This document shows positions 25,096 to 32,797 of a stretch of 39,772 nt of DNA, piece after piece (the stretch's first letter is position 1; the number at the start of each line of letters is the position of its first letter). Made by a program: the position numbers and the translations under genes. The notes under the pieces were generated by a model, which did not search any database, was not told the origin of the DNA, and saw nothing but the letters and a program-made list of their open reading frames with translations. The stretch comes from Halieaceae bacterium (lineage in GTDB: Bacteria; Pseudomonadota; Gammaproteobacteria; Pseudomonadales; Halieaceae). Where the stretch lies: NCBI GenBank assembly GCA_028277365.1, contig JANQGK010000261.1, positions 1 through 39,772 of the forward strand, written 5' to 3'.

Positions 25096-26028
25096 CACCA
25101 GGCTCATTCGACCTAACGGTGACGGCATGCTACCCGCTTCCTCCCAGGCGCTCAGCAGCGCCTGCACCTGTTCATCCAGAACTTCCGGATCCGGGCAACC
25201 GGGCGTCAGGTAGCAGGCGGAGATGTTCTGCTTGCTGTCCTGCTTGAAGGCATCGAGGGCGGCGCGGCGCGAGACGCCGGTCCGGCGGCACAGTGAACTG
25301 AACTCCTCTGCAAAACGCAGCTTGGCAGACTGCCACAGCAGGTCCGCCATGCGCACGGTTTCCGCAGTCGCGAAGGTTTCCATGCAGAGCTTGCCAAGCC
25401 GCCACCGGAACAGGCTGGCGAGGGCGTCTGCGCTGGCCTCGTCATTAGCGCCGGCCAGCATGCGCACCGGATTGCGGAAGTCCGCCAGGGCGACCCCGGG
25501 GCGAATCACTTCCGGGCTGTAACAAAGTCCGAAGTCTTCCCCGCAGAGCCTGCCGGAGACCCGCTCCAGCAGCGGCTGCACCAGGCGATCCATGGTGCCG
25601 GGAGTCAGCAGGCTGCGAATGACGACCAGCTGGAATCGCTCACTGCGGGCGAGTTCCGAGGCGACCTCGTGGAGCAGCGTCGTGAGACTCTCGCTGTCGT
25701 CAGCAGCGGCCTCATCGGCCCAGACCAGCAGCGTGTCAGCGGCGTGGCAAGCCCGGTGCAGGCTGGTAACGAAGTGCAGGCAGTCATCGGTTTGGGCGGC
25801 CACCAACTGCTGGGCCAGGCCAGCCTCGTCAAAGGCGCAGCGACCCTCCCGCAGGGCGGCGGCCTGTTCCGGTACGCTCACCTGAAGGCGTACCGGGTAG
25901 CCGTGCCCGGCAAAACTCACCGCGTCAATAATGGCGCCCAGGCTACTGCCCATCACCGCTATGTTGCCGGCGGCCGTAGACCAGCCCGGTGCGCCCGTGT
26001 CTGACGTAGTTTGCTTGTCGTGTTGCAT
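25087..26028 (-). CDS. Degenerate nucleotide-sugar dehydrogenase (AlgD/Ugd-like) without catalytic cysteine
   Basis: A 313-residue relative of GDP-mannose/UDP-glucose 6-dehydrogenases. The resemblance runs in order: a Rossmann start (IAVMGSSLGAIIDAVSFAGHGYPV), RSLLTPGTMDRLVQPLLE, GEDFGLCYSPEVIRPGVALADFRNPVRMLAG, and ETVRMADLLWQSAKLRFAEEFSSLCRRTGV. After LTPGC the sequence reads PDPEVLDE, where active enzymes have the GGSCLPKD motif with the catalytic Cys. The C-terminal sugar-nucleotide domain is missing altogether (active enzymes are about 390-440 residues). The Rossmann glycine pattern is also altered (GSSLG). It is therefore likely a non-catalytic protein, perhaps a ligand-sensing or regulatory partner (inference). 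It has an AAGGAGG Shine-Dalgarno, a strong sigma-54 promoter and an activator site upstream, so it is expressed under control rather than decaying. Confidence 0.78.
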   Translation of the reverse strand: MQHDKQTTSDTGAPGWSTAAGNIAVMGSSLGAIIDAVSFAGHGYPVRLQVSVPEQAAALREGRCAFDEAGLAQQLVAAQTDDCLHFVTSLHRACHAADTLLVWADEAAADDSESLTTLLHEVASELARSERFQLVVIRSLLTPGTMDRLVQPLLERVSGRLCGEDFGLCYSPEVIRPGVALADFRNPVRMLAGANDEASADALASLFRWRLGKLCMETFATAETVRMADLLWQSAKLRFAEEFSSLCRRTGVSRRAALDAFKQDSKQNISACYLTPGCPDPEVLDEQVQALLSAWEEAGSMPSPLGRMSLVSG

Positions 26029-26063
26029 GTCTTCTCCCTCCTTGTGGGTTTGGAAAGAGAAGC

Positions 26064-26080
26064 TGCAGGCTCCATGCCAG
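26064..26080 (-). promoter_or_regulatory. Sigma-54 promoter of the AlgD-like gene
   Basis: Minus strand reads CTGGCATGGAGCCTGCA. Against the sigma-54 consensus (YTGGCACG-N4-TTGCW) it keeps the GG and the GC with the exact 11-base step and differs at two positions. The predicted transcript start is near 26053, 25 bases before the ATG. The TTGCAA-T-TTGCAA site lies about 110 bases upstream. Confidence 0.7.
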
Positions 26081-26156
26081 TAGGCCGAAACAGCCTATAT
26101 ATCTAATAAAATCAACGGGTTGAGTCGCTCCTCACAAAACCAGCCCAGCACCGGTT

Positions 26157-26170
26157 TTTGCAATTTGCAA
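26157..26170. promoter_or_regulatory. Activator site TTTGCAATTTGCAA (upstream of AlgD-like gene)
   Basis: Two TTGCAA palindromes separated by T. The same 14 bases occur at 30511-30524, also upstream of a sigma-54 promoter. It lies directly after the stop codon of the sigma-54 activator gene. It is a probable enhancer site for a Fis-type HTH protein (activator at 26177 or the mini-Fis at 34948); binding is inferred. Confidence 0.65.
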
Positions 26171-26176
26171 CGCAAA

Positions 26177-27592
26177 TCAGTCGCCGTCGCCCCAGCTTTG
26201 GATTTTGCGATAGATGGTAGAGGCGGACACGCCCAGCAGGGCCGCCGCCTTCGGGATATTGTCATCGCACTGGGCCAGCGCCTGCTCGATGGCGCGGCGC
26301 TCCACGTCCTTGAGCGGCACGATGGATTCCTCTGTATCGCCCGCCTCCGTCGCCGCCGCGGTGGCCCCCGCGAGCTCTGTAGGACTGGCCGTTACTGCCT
26401 GGTCGCCTCCCGCCAGGTAACTTTCTCGAGTCTCCGCCGGCAGGTTATTCAGGTTCAGCTCCTCGGCATCCGCCATGGTCGCCACGTAGCCCGCCAGGTT
26501 GACGAGCTGACGCACATTGCCGGGCCAACTGTACTCCTGCAGAAAGCGTTCGAAATCGCGGGAGAATTCGAAGCGGATATCCTGCCGCACCTCGCGCAGG
26601 TAATGCCGGAACAGGATGACCGCATCGCTGTCGCGCTCCCGCAGCGGTGGCACATCCAGCGGCAACACCTCGAGCCGGTAGCGCAGGTCCTCTCGGAATT
26701 CACCGTCTTCAACAGCGGCGGACAGGCGCTTGGAGGAGGCCGACAGGATCTGGGCATCAAAGGGCACCAGCTCATTGCTGCCCAGCGGCGTGTATTCGCG
26801 CTCCTGCAGTACCCGCAGCAGCTTGGCCTGCAGTTCCATCGGCAGCGTGGTGACCTCGTCGAGGAACAGGGTGCCGCCGTTAGCCGCCGCCAGCAGCCCG
26901 GTGCGGTCTTTGTCGGCACCGGTAAAGGCCCCTTTCTTGTGGCCAAAGAGCTGGCTCTCCATCAACTCGCTGGAGAAATTGGCGCAGTTGACTGGCACAA
27001 ACGGCTGCTTGGCACGAAAACTCTCCTGGTGCAGTGCCCGCGCCACCAGCTCCTTACCAGTGCCGGTTTCGCCGTGGATGAATACAGGCACGTTGGCGGT
27101 GGACATGCGGCGCAGCTGTTCGAACAGTTTCACCATATGCGGCGAAGCCCCCAGCATAGGGCTGTTGGGCAATACCGGCTGGGCACCAAGGGCGTCTGAG
27201 CCGCCCTCCGGCGTTTCCTTCAGCGCTATCACGCGCTCAACGGCATACAGTAGTTCGTCGTCATCCCAGGGCTTGGCGATGTATTTGTGGATCTGGCCGC
27301 TGTTGAAGGCTGCGGTGATTTCCGCAAAGTCGCTGTAGCCGCTCAGCACGAACTTGGTGGCGGCGTCCTGGAACCCGTCCAGGGCGGCCACCAGTTCGGT
27401 ACCGCTCATACCGGGCATGCGCTGGTCGGTGATCAGAATGGCCACGGGGTTCTGCTTGAGCCAGGCCAGCGCTTCGACGGGGTCGACGAAGGCCTCGACG
27501 CTCACCTCGAGGCGACGGAACAGGCGCATCAGCGCCCGGCCGATGCTGCGCTCATCGTCCACCACGCACACGACGGGCAAGTGGTTACTCAT
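26177..27592 (-). CDS. Sigma-54-dependent response regulator (REC-AAA-Fis)
   Basis: A 471-residue NtrC-type activator. The receiver domain (about 6-120) has the acidic pair VDDE, phospho-acceptor Asp56 in ITDQRMPGMSG and Lys107 in YIAKPW. The AAA domain (about 145-380) has Walker A GETGTGK (174-180), the sigma-54-contact loop GAFTGA (221-226) intact, and the Walker B-like GGTLFLDEV. The C-terminal Fis-type HTH (about 425-467) reads VERRAIEQALAQCDDNIPKAAALLGVSASTIYRKIQSW, in pieces. It would activate sigma-54 promoters when phosphorylated. It follows the HD-GYP gene by 24 bases, so both come from the sigma-54 promoter at 28871. The histidine kinase encoded at 29582 is the obvious partner. The TTGCAA-T-TTGCAA sites at 26157 and 30511 are its best candidate targets. 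Confidence 0.93.
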   Translation of the reverse strand: MSNHLPVVCVVDDERSIGRALMRLFRRLEVSVEAFVDPVEALAWLKQNPVAILITDQRMPGMSGTELVAALDGFQDAATKFVLSGYSDFAEITAAFNSGQIHKYIAKPWDDDELLYAVERVIALKETPEGGSDALGAQPVLPNSPMLGASPHMVKLFEQLRRMSTANVPVFIHGETGTGKELVARALHQESFRAKQPFVPVNCANFSSELMESQLFGHKKGAFTGADKDRTGLLAAANGGTLFLDEVTTLPMELQAKLLRVLQEREYTPLGSNELVPFDAQILSASSKRLSAAVEDGEFREDLRYRLEVLPLDVPPLRERDSDAVILFRHYLREVRQDIRFEFSRDFERFLQEYSWPGNVRQLVNLAGYVATMADAEELNLNNLPAETRESYLAGGDQAVTASPTELAGATAAATEAGDTEESIVPLKDVERRAIEQALAQCDDNIPKAAALLGVSASTIYRKIQSWGDGD

Positions 27593-27616
27593 GTTCTCTC
27601 CTAACGTGCCGCGGGG

Positions 27617-28825
27617 TCAGTCCAGCCGCAGCCCCTTCTGTATAAAGTCTTCCAGGCGCACCCCAAAGCTGCCGTTGGGCAGCACATCTTTCACCAGGCT
27701 ATCGCGCCCTTTTCCCTCTCGCTGTAGCTGGTCCAGGTTGAGGATGCGCTCCTTGCAGGGTGCCTTGTCCGGCCCCAGCACCCGCAGGATATTGGGCAGG
27801 CGGCGGGCTTTGTGATTCTGTGACACCACCAGGCCGATGCTGCCGTCCACCAGTTCCACCACGCTGCCCGAGGGATACAGGCCCAGGCACTCGATAAAAC
27901 CGCGCACGTACTCTTCCTCGAAGTAGCGGCCACTATACTCCGAAAGCCGTTGCATCGCCGCGAGAGAGGACAGCGGAGTGCCCCCTACGCCGTCAATAGT
28001 GTAACTGTCGTAGGCGTTGCACACGGCGATCAGCTTGGTAAACGGCGACAGCTTCTCGGCCGGGTAGCCATTGGGATAGCCACTGCCGTCCACATGTTCG
28101 TGGTGAGAGGCCGCCACCGTGGCACAGCCGGCGTAGAGGTCCTTGTAGGAGAACAGGATGCGCTGGCCGTATAGGGTGTGCTTGCGGTATTCCTGCTCCT
28201 CAGTCTCGCTCCGTGTGCGCTTGACCAGCAGCGAGCCGGGCAGCTTCATCTTGCCCACGTCGTGCAGCATCGCGCACAGGCCGATATGGTGCAGGTCCTC
28301 CCCTTCGAAACCCATGTGCCGGGCCACCGTGATGGCCAGAATCATGGTATTCATGGAATGCTGGGTAATGCGCTCATCGTGCTGGCGCAACCGCGACATC
28401 CACAGCATGGCCGCCGGGTCACTGATGATGTTCTCCACACACTCGGTGACCGTCGCCTCCGCCTTTTTCACATCGATGGCCTTGCCCAGGCGCACGTCGT
28501 CCATGATGCTGCGAGTAACCGTCTGGGTGGATTCTCGAGTGCGGCGCGCGCGGCTCAGGTCGGGCACCGGGGTTGGCTTCTGTAGCAGGCGCTTACGGGG
28601 TTGTGAGCGAGCAGCAACCCGCTCCGCAGGGCCTTGCCGGCGCTGCACCTTTTCCTCCACGTAAACGTACTCGCAGTACTTCTGCACCTCCTCGATGTCG
28701 GCGTGGTTCTGGATCTCGAAACCCTGCAGCAGGAACGGGGTTTCCAACCAGGGCCGATCTAACTCGGCAACGAACATGCCGACCTGTAGGCCGGAAACGT
28801 GAATCTGGTAGCTGCGCCGTTCCAT
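27617..28825 (-). CDS. HD-GYP cyclic di-GMP phosphodiesterase (DUF3391-HD-GYP)
   Basis: A 402-residue protein. The N-terminal DUF3391 domain (about 1-75; HVSGLQVGMFVAELDRPWLETPFLLQGF) is followed by a linker and an HD-GYP phosphodiesterase domain. The HD motif HDVGK (188-192) and the signature HHEHVDGSGYP (241-251) are both complete, as is the preceding QHSMNTM His. It would hydrolyse c-di-GMP, lowering biofilm tendency. It is cytoplasmic, with no membrane segment. It heads a two-gene leftward operon with the sigma-54 activator and faces the H-NOX/kinase operon. In other gammaproteobacteria H-NOX genes are often paired with c-di-GMP enzymes, which fits. Confidence 0.93.
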   Translation of the reverse strand: MERRSYQIHVSGLQVGMFVAELDRPWLETPFLLQGFEIQNHADIEEVQKYCEYVYVEEKVQRRQGPAERVAARSQPRKRLLQKPTPVPDLSRARRTRESTQTVTRSIMDDVRLGKAIDVKKAEATVTECVENIISDPAAMLWMSRLRQHDERITQHSMNTMILAITVARHMGFEGEDLHHIGLCAMLHDVGKMKLPGSLLVKRTRSETEEQEYRKHTLYGQRILFSYKDLYAGCATVAASHHEHVDGSGYPNGYPAEKLSPFTKLIAVCNAYDSYTIDGVGGTPLSSLAAMQRLSEYSGRYFEEEYVRGFIECLGLYPSGSVVELVDGSIGLVVSQNHKARRLPNILRVLGPDKAPCKERILNLDQLQREGKGRDSLVKDVLPNGSFGVRLEDFIQKGLRLD

Positions 28826-28870
28826 GGAGTTCAGTAAATACCGCGTACCTGTATACAGTAATACAGCTTA

Positions 28871-28887
28871 GGCAAAAAGCCTGCCAA
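28871..28887 (-). promoter_or_regulatory. Sigma-54 promoter of the HD-GYP/activator operon
   Basis: Minus strand reads TTGGCAGGCTTTTTGCC. GG and GC are spaced exactly as in the sigma-54 consensus, with mismatches only at one position of the -24 block and the last base. The predicted start is near 28860, 35 bases before the HD-GYP ATG. Confidence 0.65.
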
Positions 28888-28893
28888 GCCGCC

Positions 28894-28936
28894 ATGGCTG
28901 GGCTCGAAAATGCGAAGTCAATTGAGCCCGTGCCAT
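28894..28936. promoter_or_regulatory. Dyad between two divergent sigma-54 promoters
   Basis: ATGGC-T-GGGCTC (28894-28905) is mirrored by GAGCCC-GT-GCCAT (28924-28936) around an 18-base AT-rich centre, with 11 paired bases. It sits between the divergent sigma-54 promoters at 28871-28887 and 28961-28977, a natural place for a shared regulator site. It does not resemble the TTGCAA sites. Confidence 0.5.
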
Positions 28937-28960
28937 AGCTATTGCACACTAGCGCCAACC

Positions 28961-28977
28961 CTGGCGCGAATACTGCA
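28961..28977 (+). promoter_or_regulatory. Sigma-54 promoter of the H-NOX/kinase operon
   Basis: CTGGCGCGAATACTGCA: GG and GC in exact 11-base register, two deviations from YTGGCACG-N4-TTGCW. The predicted start is near 28988, 35 bases before the GTG of the H-NOX gene. A TATACT at 28988-28993 could serve a sigma-70 promoter as well, but has no -35. Confidence 0.65.
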
Positions 28978-29022
28978 AGGATACCGCTATACTCCTGCCC
29001 CGCAACCTGTTGGAGAAGCACC

Positions 29023-29589
29023 GTGAAAGGCATGATCTTTACCTCCCTGAGCGACCTGGTCGAAGAAGAGTTCGGCATCGGCGCCTGGAATCGCGCCCTG
29101 GCCCGTATCGACTCGGTGGTCGACGGCGCCTATATCGAAGCCGATAACTATCCTTCCAGCGAAATGCTCTCCCTGGTGGGCGCCCTGGTCGAGGAACTAG
29201 AAACGCCGGTCGACCAGTTGCTGGACCTGTTCGGCCAGAAGCTGTTTTTCGACCTGTACCGGCTGTACCCGGAGCTGGTGGACCGGCACACCGAACTGGT
29301 GCCCTTCCTGGCTAGCGTGGGCACGGATATCCACGAGGAGATGAAGATCCTCCATGTCGATGCGGAAGTGCCCGACATGCGCTGCGAGCTCTACGACCGC
29401 AATCGCATGACCATGTACTATGACTCGCCGCGCAAGATGTGCCTGCTGGCGGAGGGCCTGGTGCGCGGCGCGGCGCAGCACTTCGGCAGAGAAATCACGC
29501 TTGAACACAGCGAATGTATGCACAAGGGAGCCGACCGCTGCAAGTTTGAAATGAGCCTTGTCCAGCCCGATAGGTCGGAGCATGAGTGA
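29023..29589 (+). CDS. H-NOX heme nitric-oxide sensor
   Basis: A 188-residue stand-alone H-NOX (HNOB) protein, full length for the family. It starts at a GTG (29023) with GGAG 7 bases upstream; the product begins MKGMIFTSLSDLVEEEFG, as usual. The heme-ligand His is His104 in GTDIHEEMKIL, aligning with the proximal His of soluble guanylate cyclase. The heme-propionate motif Y-x-S-x-R is YDSPR (133-137). The closing CMHKGADRCKFEM is also typical. It binds heme and senses NO (perhaps also O2, but no distal Tyr can be judged here). It overlaps the kinase gene by 8 bases, so sensor and kinase are made together; the kinase is the expected target. Confidence 0.95.
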   Translation: MKGMIFTSLSDLVEEEFGIGAWNRALARIDSVVDGAYIEADNYPSSEMLSLVGALVEELETPVDQLLDLFGQKLFFDLYRLYPELVDRHTELVPFLASVGTDIHEEMKILHVDAEVPDMRCELYDRNRMTMYYDSPRKMCLLAEGLVRGAAQHFGREITLEHSECMHKGADRCKFEMSLVQPDRSEHE

Positions 29590-30493
29590 CAGTGACGACG
29601 AGTACAAAATCGCCTACCGGCGCGAAAAGCAGGCCCGCAAGCGCGCCGAGGAGGTCATAGAGGAGCGCAACCGGGAGATTTACCACCTGCGCCAGGACCT
29701 GGTCGAGACCCGGGAACAGCTCGAAAGCAACCAGGAAACCCTGCTGCAGGCCGACAAGCTCAAATCCATGGGCCAGCTCGCCTCCGGCATTACCCATGAG
29801 ATCAACAATCCGCTGGCCTACATCACCAGCAACGTCAACCTGCTGAGCGAGTACTACGCCACCCTCACCCGCTTTATCGCCCTGCAGCGCCTCGCCCACG
29901 AGAACGAGGTTGACGAGAAGATGAAAAAGGAATTGGCGCTGATCATGGAGGACGGCCCCGAGATTTTCTGTGAGATTGACGAGGGCCTGGCGCGGATCGG
30001 CAGCATCGTTTCCAACGTCAAGCGCTTTGCCCGCAAGCACGAGCGCCACCGGGCGCTGTCGGATATCAACCAGGAAATCCGCTCTACCCTCAAACTGGTG
30101 GAAAAACAGCTCAAGCCGGACACCCGCATTGGCCTGGACCTGGAAAACCTGCCGCTGGTGAGCTGCAACCTCAGCGAGGTCGGCCAGGTCATCATCAACC
30201 TGGTGATGAACGCGGACCAGGCGGCCCCGGCCCAGGGCGGGCCAATCAAGATCACCACCCGTACCGAGGGCCGCTGCGCGGTGATCAACGTCAGCGACCA
30301 GGGCAGCGGCATTCCCGAAGAGGAGCTGGAGAATATCTTCGATCCCTTCTTCACCACCAAGCCGGTGGGCGAAGGCACCGGGCTGGGCCTGTCGGTCTCC
30401 TATGGCATTATTGAGGACCACGGCGGCAAGATCTCGGTCGCCAGCGAGCTGGGCGTGGGCACTACCTTTACCATCGTATTACCCATCGACTGA
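29582..30493 (+). CDS. Soluble histidine kinase, partner of H-NOX
   Basis: A 303-residue cytoplasmic sensor kinase without membrane segments or a separate sensor domain. The N-terminus is charged and coiled-coil-like (about 10-60: [27 protein letters not shown]). The H-box is [17 protein letters not shown] with His72. The ATPase domain has an N-box ([13 protein letters not shown]), G1 (DQGSGIP), F-box region (IFDPFFTTK) and G2 ([13 protein letters not shown]). With no sensor of its own, it must take input from the H-NOX protein encoded immediately upstream (8-base overlap). The REC-domain sigma-54 activator encoded across the intergenic region is the likely phosphate receiver. The start is the ATG at 29582. 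Confidence 0.94.
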   Translation: MSDSDDEYKIAYRREKQARKRAEEVIEERNREIYHLRQDLVETREQLESNQETLLQADKLKSMGQLASGITHEINNPLAYITSNVNLLSEYYATLTRFIALQRLAHENEVDEKMKKELALIMEDGPEIFCEIDEGLARIGSIVSNVKRFARKHERHRALSDINQEIRSTLKLVEKQLKPDTRIGLDLENLPLVSCNLSEVGQVIINLVMNADQAAPAQGGPIKITTRTEGRCAVINVSDQGSGIPEEELENIFDPFFTTKPVGEGTGLGLSVSYGIIEDHGGKISVASELGVGTTFTIVLPID

Positions 30494-30506
30494 GCATTTC
30501 GCGTTT

Positions 30507-30527
30507 CGCTTTGCAATTTGCAAAGCG
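30507..30527. promoter_or_regulatory. Perfect 21-base palindromic activator site
   Basis: CGCTTTGCAA (30507-30516), centre T, TTGCAAAGCG (30518-30527): a perfect dyad. Its core is the same 14 bases as at 26157-26170. It is centred about 100 bases upstream of the predicted sigma-54 start of the LruC operon, the usual enhancer distance. Confidence 0.75.
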
Positions 30528-30588
30528 CTATGCACCCCCAAAAGCCCCGATCTGCCGTCCAGCCCAGTAATCATGGGCCCCGCCACTA

Positions 30589-30605
30589 TTGGCACGGCAT
30601 TTGTA
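30589..30605 (+). promoter_or_regulatory. Sigma-54 promoter of the LruC-domain operon
   Basis: TTGGCACGGCATTTGTA: the -24 block is a perfect YTGGCACG. The -12 block reads TTGTA, one change at the usual C. Spacing is exact. The predicted start is near 30616, 27 bases before the ATG at 30643. Confidence 0.65.
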
Positions 30606-30642
30606 CCTCTACTGGAGAAACTACGATACAGAGGTACACAAC

Positions 30643-32787
30643 ATGCGAATTGCACGAGCAGTCGCGGCCTGCCTGGCCGCACTGGGCACACCGGCGCTGG
30701 CGTCGGCGCCTTTCGACGCCTGCCCTAACGAGGCCTTCCTGGTACAGGACAGCGTCGCCCGCCTGTACGGTGTAGACCTGTCGACGGGCTACTACAGCAA
30801 GCTCAGCACCAATATGGGTGTGAGCAACAAGCTGAATGCCATCGGCTTCAACTATCACGACGCTTATCTCTACGCCTGGAGCTATGCCCATAAGAGCCTG
30901 GCCAGGATTGGTAAGGACTACCAGGTGGAACCGCTGTCGCTGAGCTTTCAGCCGGACTCCAACTACTACATCGGCGACGTCTCGGTGCTGGAAAACGCCT
31001 ACTACATGTACCGCAAGGGCAACAGTGAAGCCCACGGCCTGTGGCGTATCAGCCTGGACCCGACCGCGGAGAACTACCTGGCACCGCAGCGCATTCGCGC
31101 CGGTGGCAGCCTGTGGCTCAACATCTTCGATTTCGCCTTCCACCCGGAGCAGCAAATGCTGTACTCGGTGGACAACAGGGGCCGCCTGATCACCATTGAC
31201 CCGGCGACCGGCGACTACACACTGGGCAACAACGTCGGCCAGCGGGGCACGTTCGGTGCCGTCTACTTCGACGTCGACGGCCGGCTTTACATCAGCCGCA
31301 ACAAGGACGGCGTGATCTTCCAGATCGACGTCAGCAGCGAAAACCCCACTGCCATCAAGTACGCCCAGGGCCCCGCCTCCGCCAACAATGATGGCGCTCG
31401 CTGCGCCCTGGCGCCGGTAGTACCGGTAGACCAGGAAGCCATCGACTTCGGTGATGCGCCGGACAGCTACGCCAGCAGCCTGGATGCCAACGGCGCGCGC
31501 CACAGCCTGGAGGGCTCATCCCTGCGCCTGGGCGAGCGGGTCGACGGTGAAAGCCAGGCTTACCCGGCGCCACTGGCTGATGACACCACCGACCAGGATG
31601 ACGAGGACGGTGTGGGCTTTATCACCGAACTGGCCGCCGGCGAAACCGGCGTGGTAGAAGTAACTGCCTCCGATGCAGGTTACCTGAATGCCTGGATCGA
31701 CTTTGACCGCAACGGCCGCTTTGACGCTGCCGAGCAGGTCGCCAACGCCCAAGCGCTAACCGCGGGCAGCAACTTCCTGTCGTTCACAGTCCCGGTGTGG
31801 ACCGAGTCCGGCGCGAGCTGGTCGCGGTTCCGCATCAGCAGCGTTGCCAACCTGGGTGCCACCGGCGGCGCGCCGGACGGTGAAGTAGAAGACCACCCGA
31901 TCAGCTTGTTCAACGGTGGCGTCACTACCAGCCACTACCCCAGCGCCGACGGCTTTGTGACCCTCGCCTTCGAGGACCTGTGGCCCTCTCGCGGCGACTA
32001 CGACATGAACGACCTGGTGCTGCATTACCGCACCGCGGTCAGCACCATTAACAACGGTGACAGTGAAGATGACGCCAAGCTGGTAGGTATCAGCATCAGC
32101 GGCGAAATCACCGCCGTGGGCGCCACCTTCCACTCCGGCTTCGCCGTGGCCATACCCGGCCTGCGCCGGGCCGACGCCGCCAATGCGAGCGTATTTTTTG
32201 AAATCAACGGCGAGCCGCAGGCGGACAGCCCGCTGGAAAACAGTTGGAACCCGGACAGCGATGTCGTGTTTCAGATCACCCGCGACGTCTGGGACCAGGT
32301 GACCACGGCGGAGGGCTGCTCCTTCTACCGCACCGAGGCCAACTGCGGCGGCTCCAGCGTACAGGCGCGCTTCTCACTCAATGTGCGTTTCAGTGACACG
32401 GTGTCGGCGGCGACCCTGGGTGACGCCTTGTTCAATCCGTTCATCTTTGCCACCGCCGGCTACCAGCGCAACAGCATTTTCCCGACGCCACCGGGCCGGG
32501 AGCTGGAGATTCATCTGAAGAATCGCGCGCCGTCGATCCACGCCGACCTCGAACTGCTCGGCCGTGCCGACGACCGCTCTGCCCAGGAGGCAAGCCTGAC
32601 CTACCAGACCGCCGAAGGCCTGCCCTGGGCCCTGGAGGTGGGTACCGAGTGGCAACACCCGGGGGAGTACCAGGACCTCGTACAAACCTACCCGGACTTC
32701 ATCCACTTCGTGCTGAGCGGCGGCAAGACCCACCAGACCTGGTACCTGCCCGAGAACGCGGTGCAGGACAAGCTCTACAAGGATTGA
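30643..32787 (+). CDS. Secreted LruC-domain protein with GEVED repeat region
   Basis: A 714-residue exported protein with a signal peptide (MRIARAVAACLAALGTPALASA). Residues about 25-260 resemble a beta-propeller-like domain (YGVDLSTGYYSKL, LYSVDNRGRLITIDPATGDYT). Residues about 265-425 fit a GEVED domain: it opens DFGDAPDSYASSLDANGARH and contains TTDQDDEDGVGF and ASDAGYLNAWIDFDRNG. The C-terminal part (about 430-700) is a LruC domain with the acidic signature LAFEDLWPSRGDYDMNDLVLHY (about 442-463, given here only in outline). Asp-rich loops suggest Ca2+-binding, adhesin-like surface protein. It leads an operon: the lipoprotein gene follows after 10 bases and a glycosyltransferase gene directly after that. 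A sigma-54 promoter and a perfect activator palindrome precede it. Confidence 0.85.
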   Translation: MRIARAVAACLAALGTPALASAPFDACPNEAFLVQDSVARLYGVDLSTGYYSKLSTNMGVSNKLNAIGFNYHDAYLYAWSYAHKSLARIGKDYQVEPLSLSFQPDSNYYIGDVSVLENAYYMYRKGNSEAHGLWRISLDPTAENYLAPQRIRAGGSLWLNIFDFAFHPEQQMLYSVDNRGRLITIDPATGDYTLGNNVGQRGTFGAVYFDVDGRLYISRNKDGVIFQIDVSSENPTAIKYAQGPASANNDGARCALAPVVPVDQEAIDFGDAPDSYASSLDANGARHSLEGSSLRLGERVDGESQAYPAPLADDTTDQDDEDGVGFITELAAGETGVVEVTASDAGYLNAWIDFDRNGRFDAAEQVANAQALTAGSNFLSFTVPVWTESGASWSRFRISSVANLGATGGAPDGEVEDHPISLFNGGVTTSHYPSADGFVTLAFEDLWPSRGDYDMNDLVLHYRTAVSTINNGDSEDDAKLVGISISGEITAVGATFHSGFAVAIPGLRRADAANASVFFEINGEPQADSPLENSWNPDSDVVFQITRDVWDQVTTAEGCSFYRTEANCGGSSVQARFSLNVRFSDTVSAATLGDALFNPFIFATAGYQRNSIFPTPPGRELEIHLKNRAPSIHADLELLGRADDRSAQEASLTYQTAEGLPWALEVGTEWQHPGEYQDLVQTYPDFIHFVLSGGKTHQTWYLPENAVQDKLYKD

Positions 32788-32797
32788 GGACGCAAAC

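Noticed and set aside
28849..28858. CTGTATACAG palindrome upstream of HD-GYP as a LexA box
   Set aside because: LexA sites need CTGT-N8-ACAG; here the arms touch (N2) or are N10 apart when the next ACAG is used.
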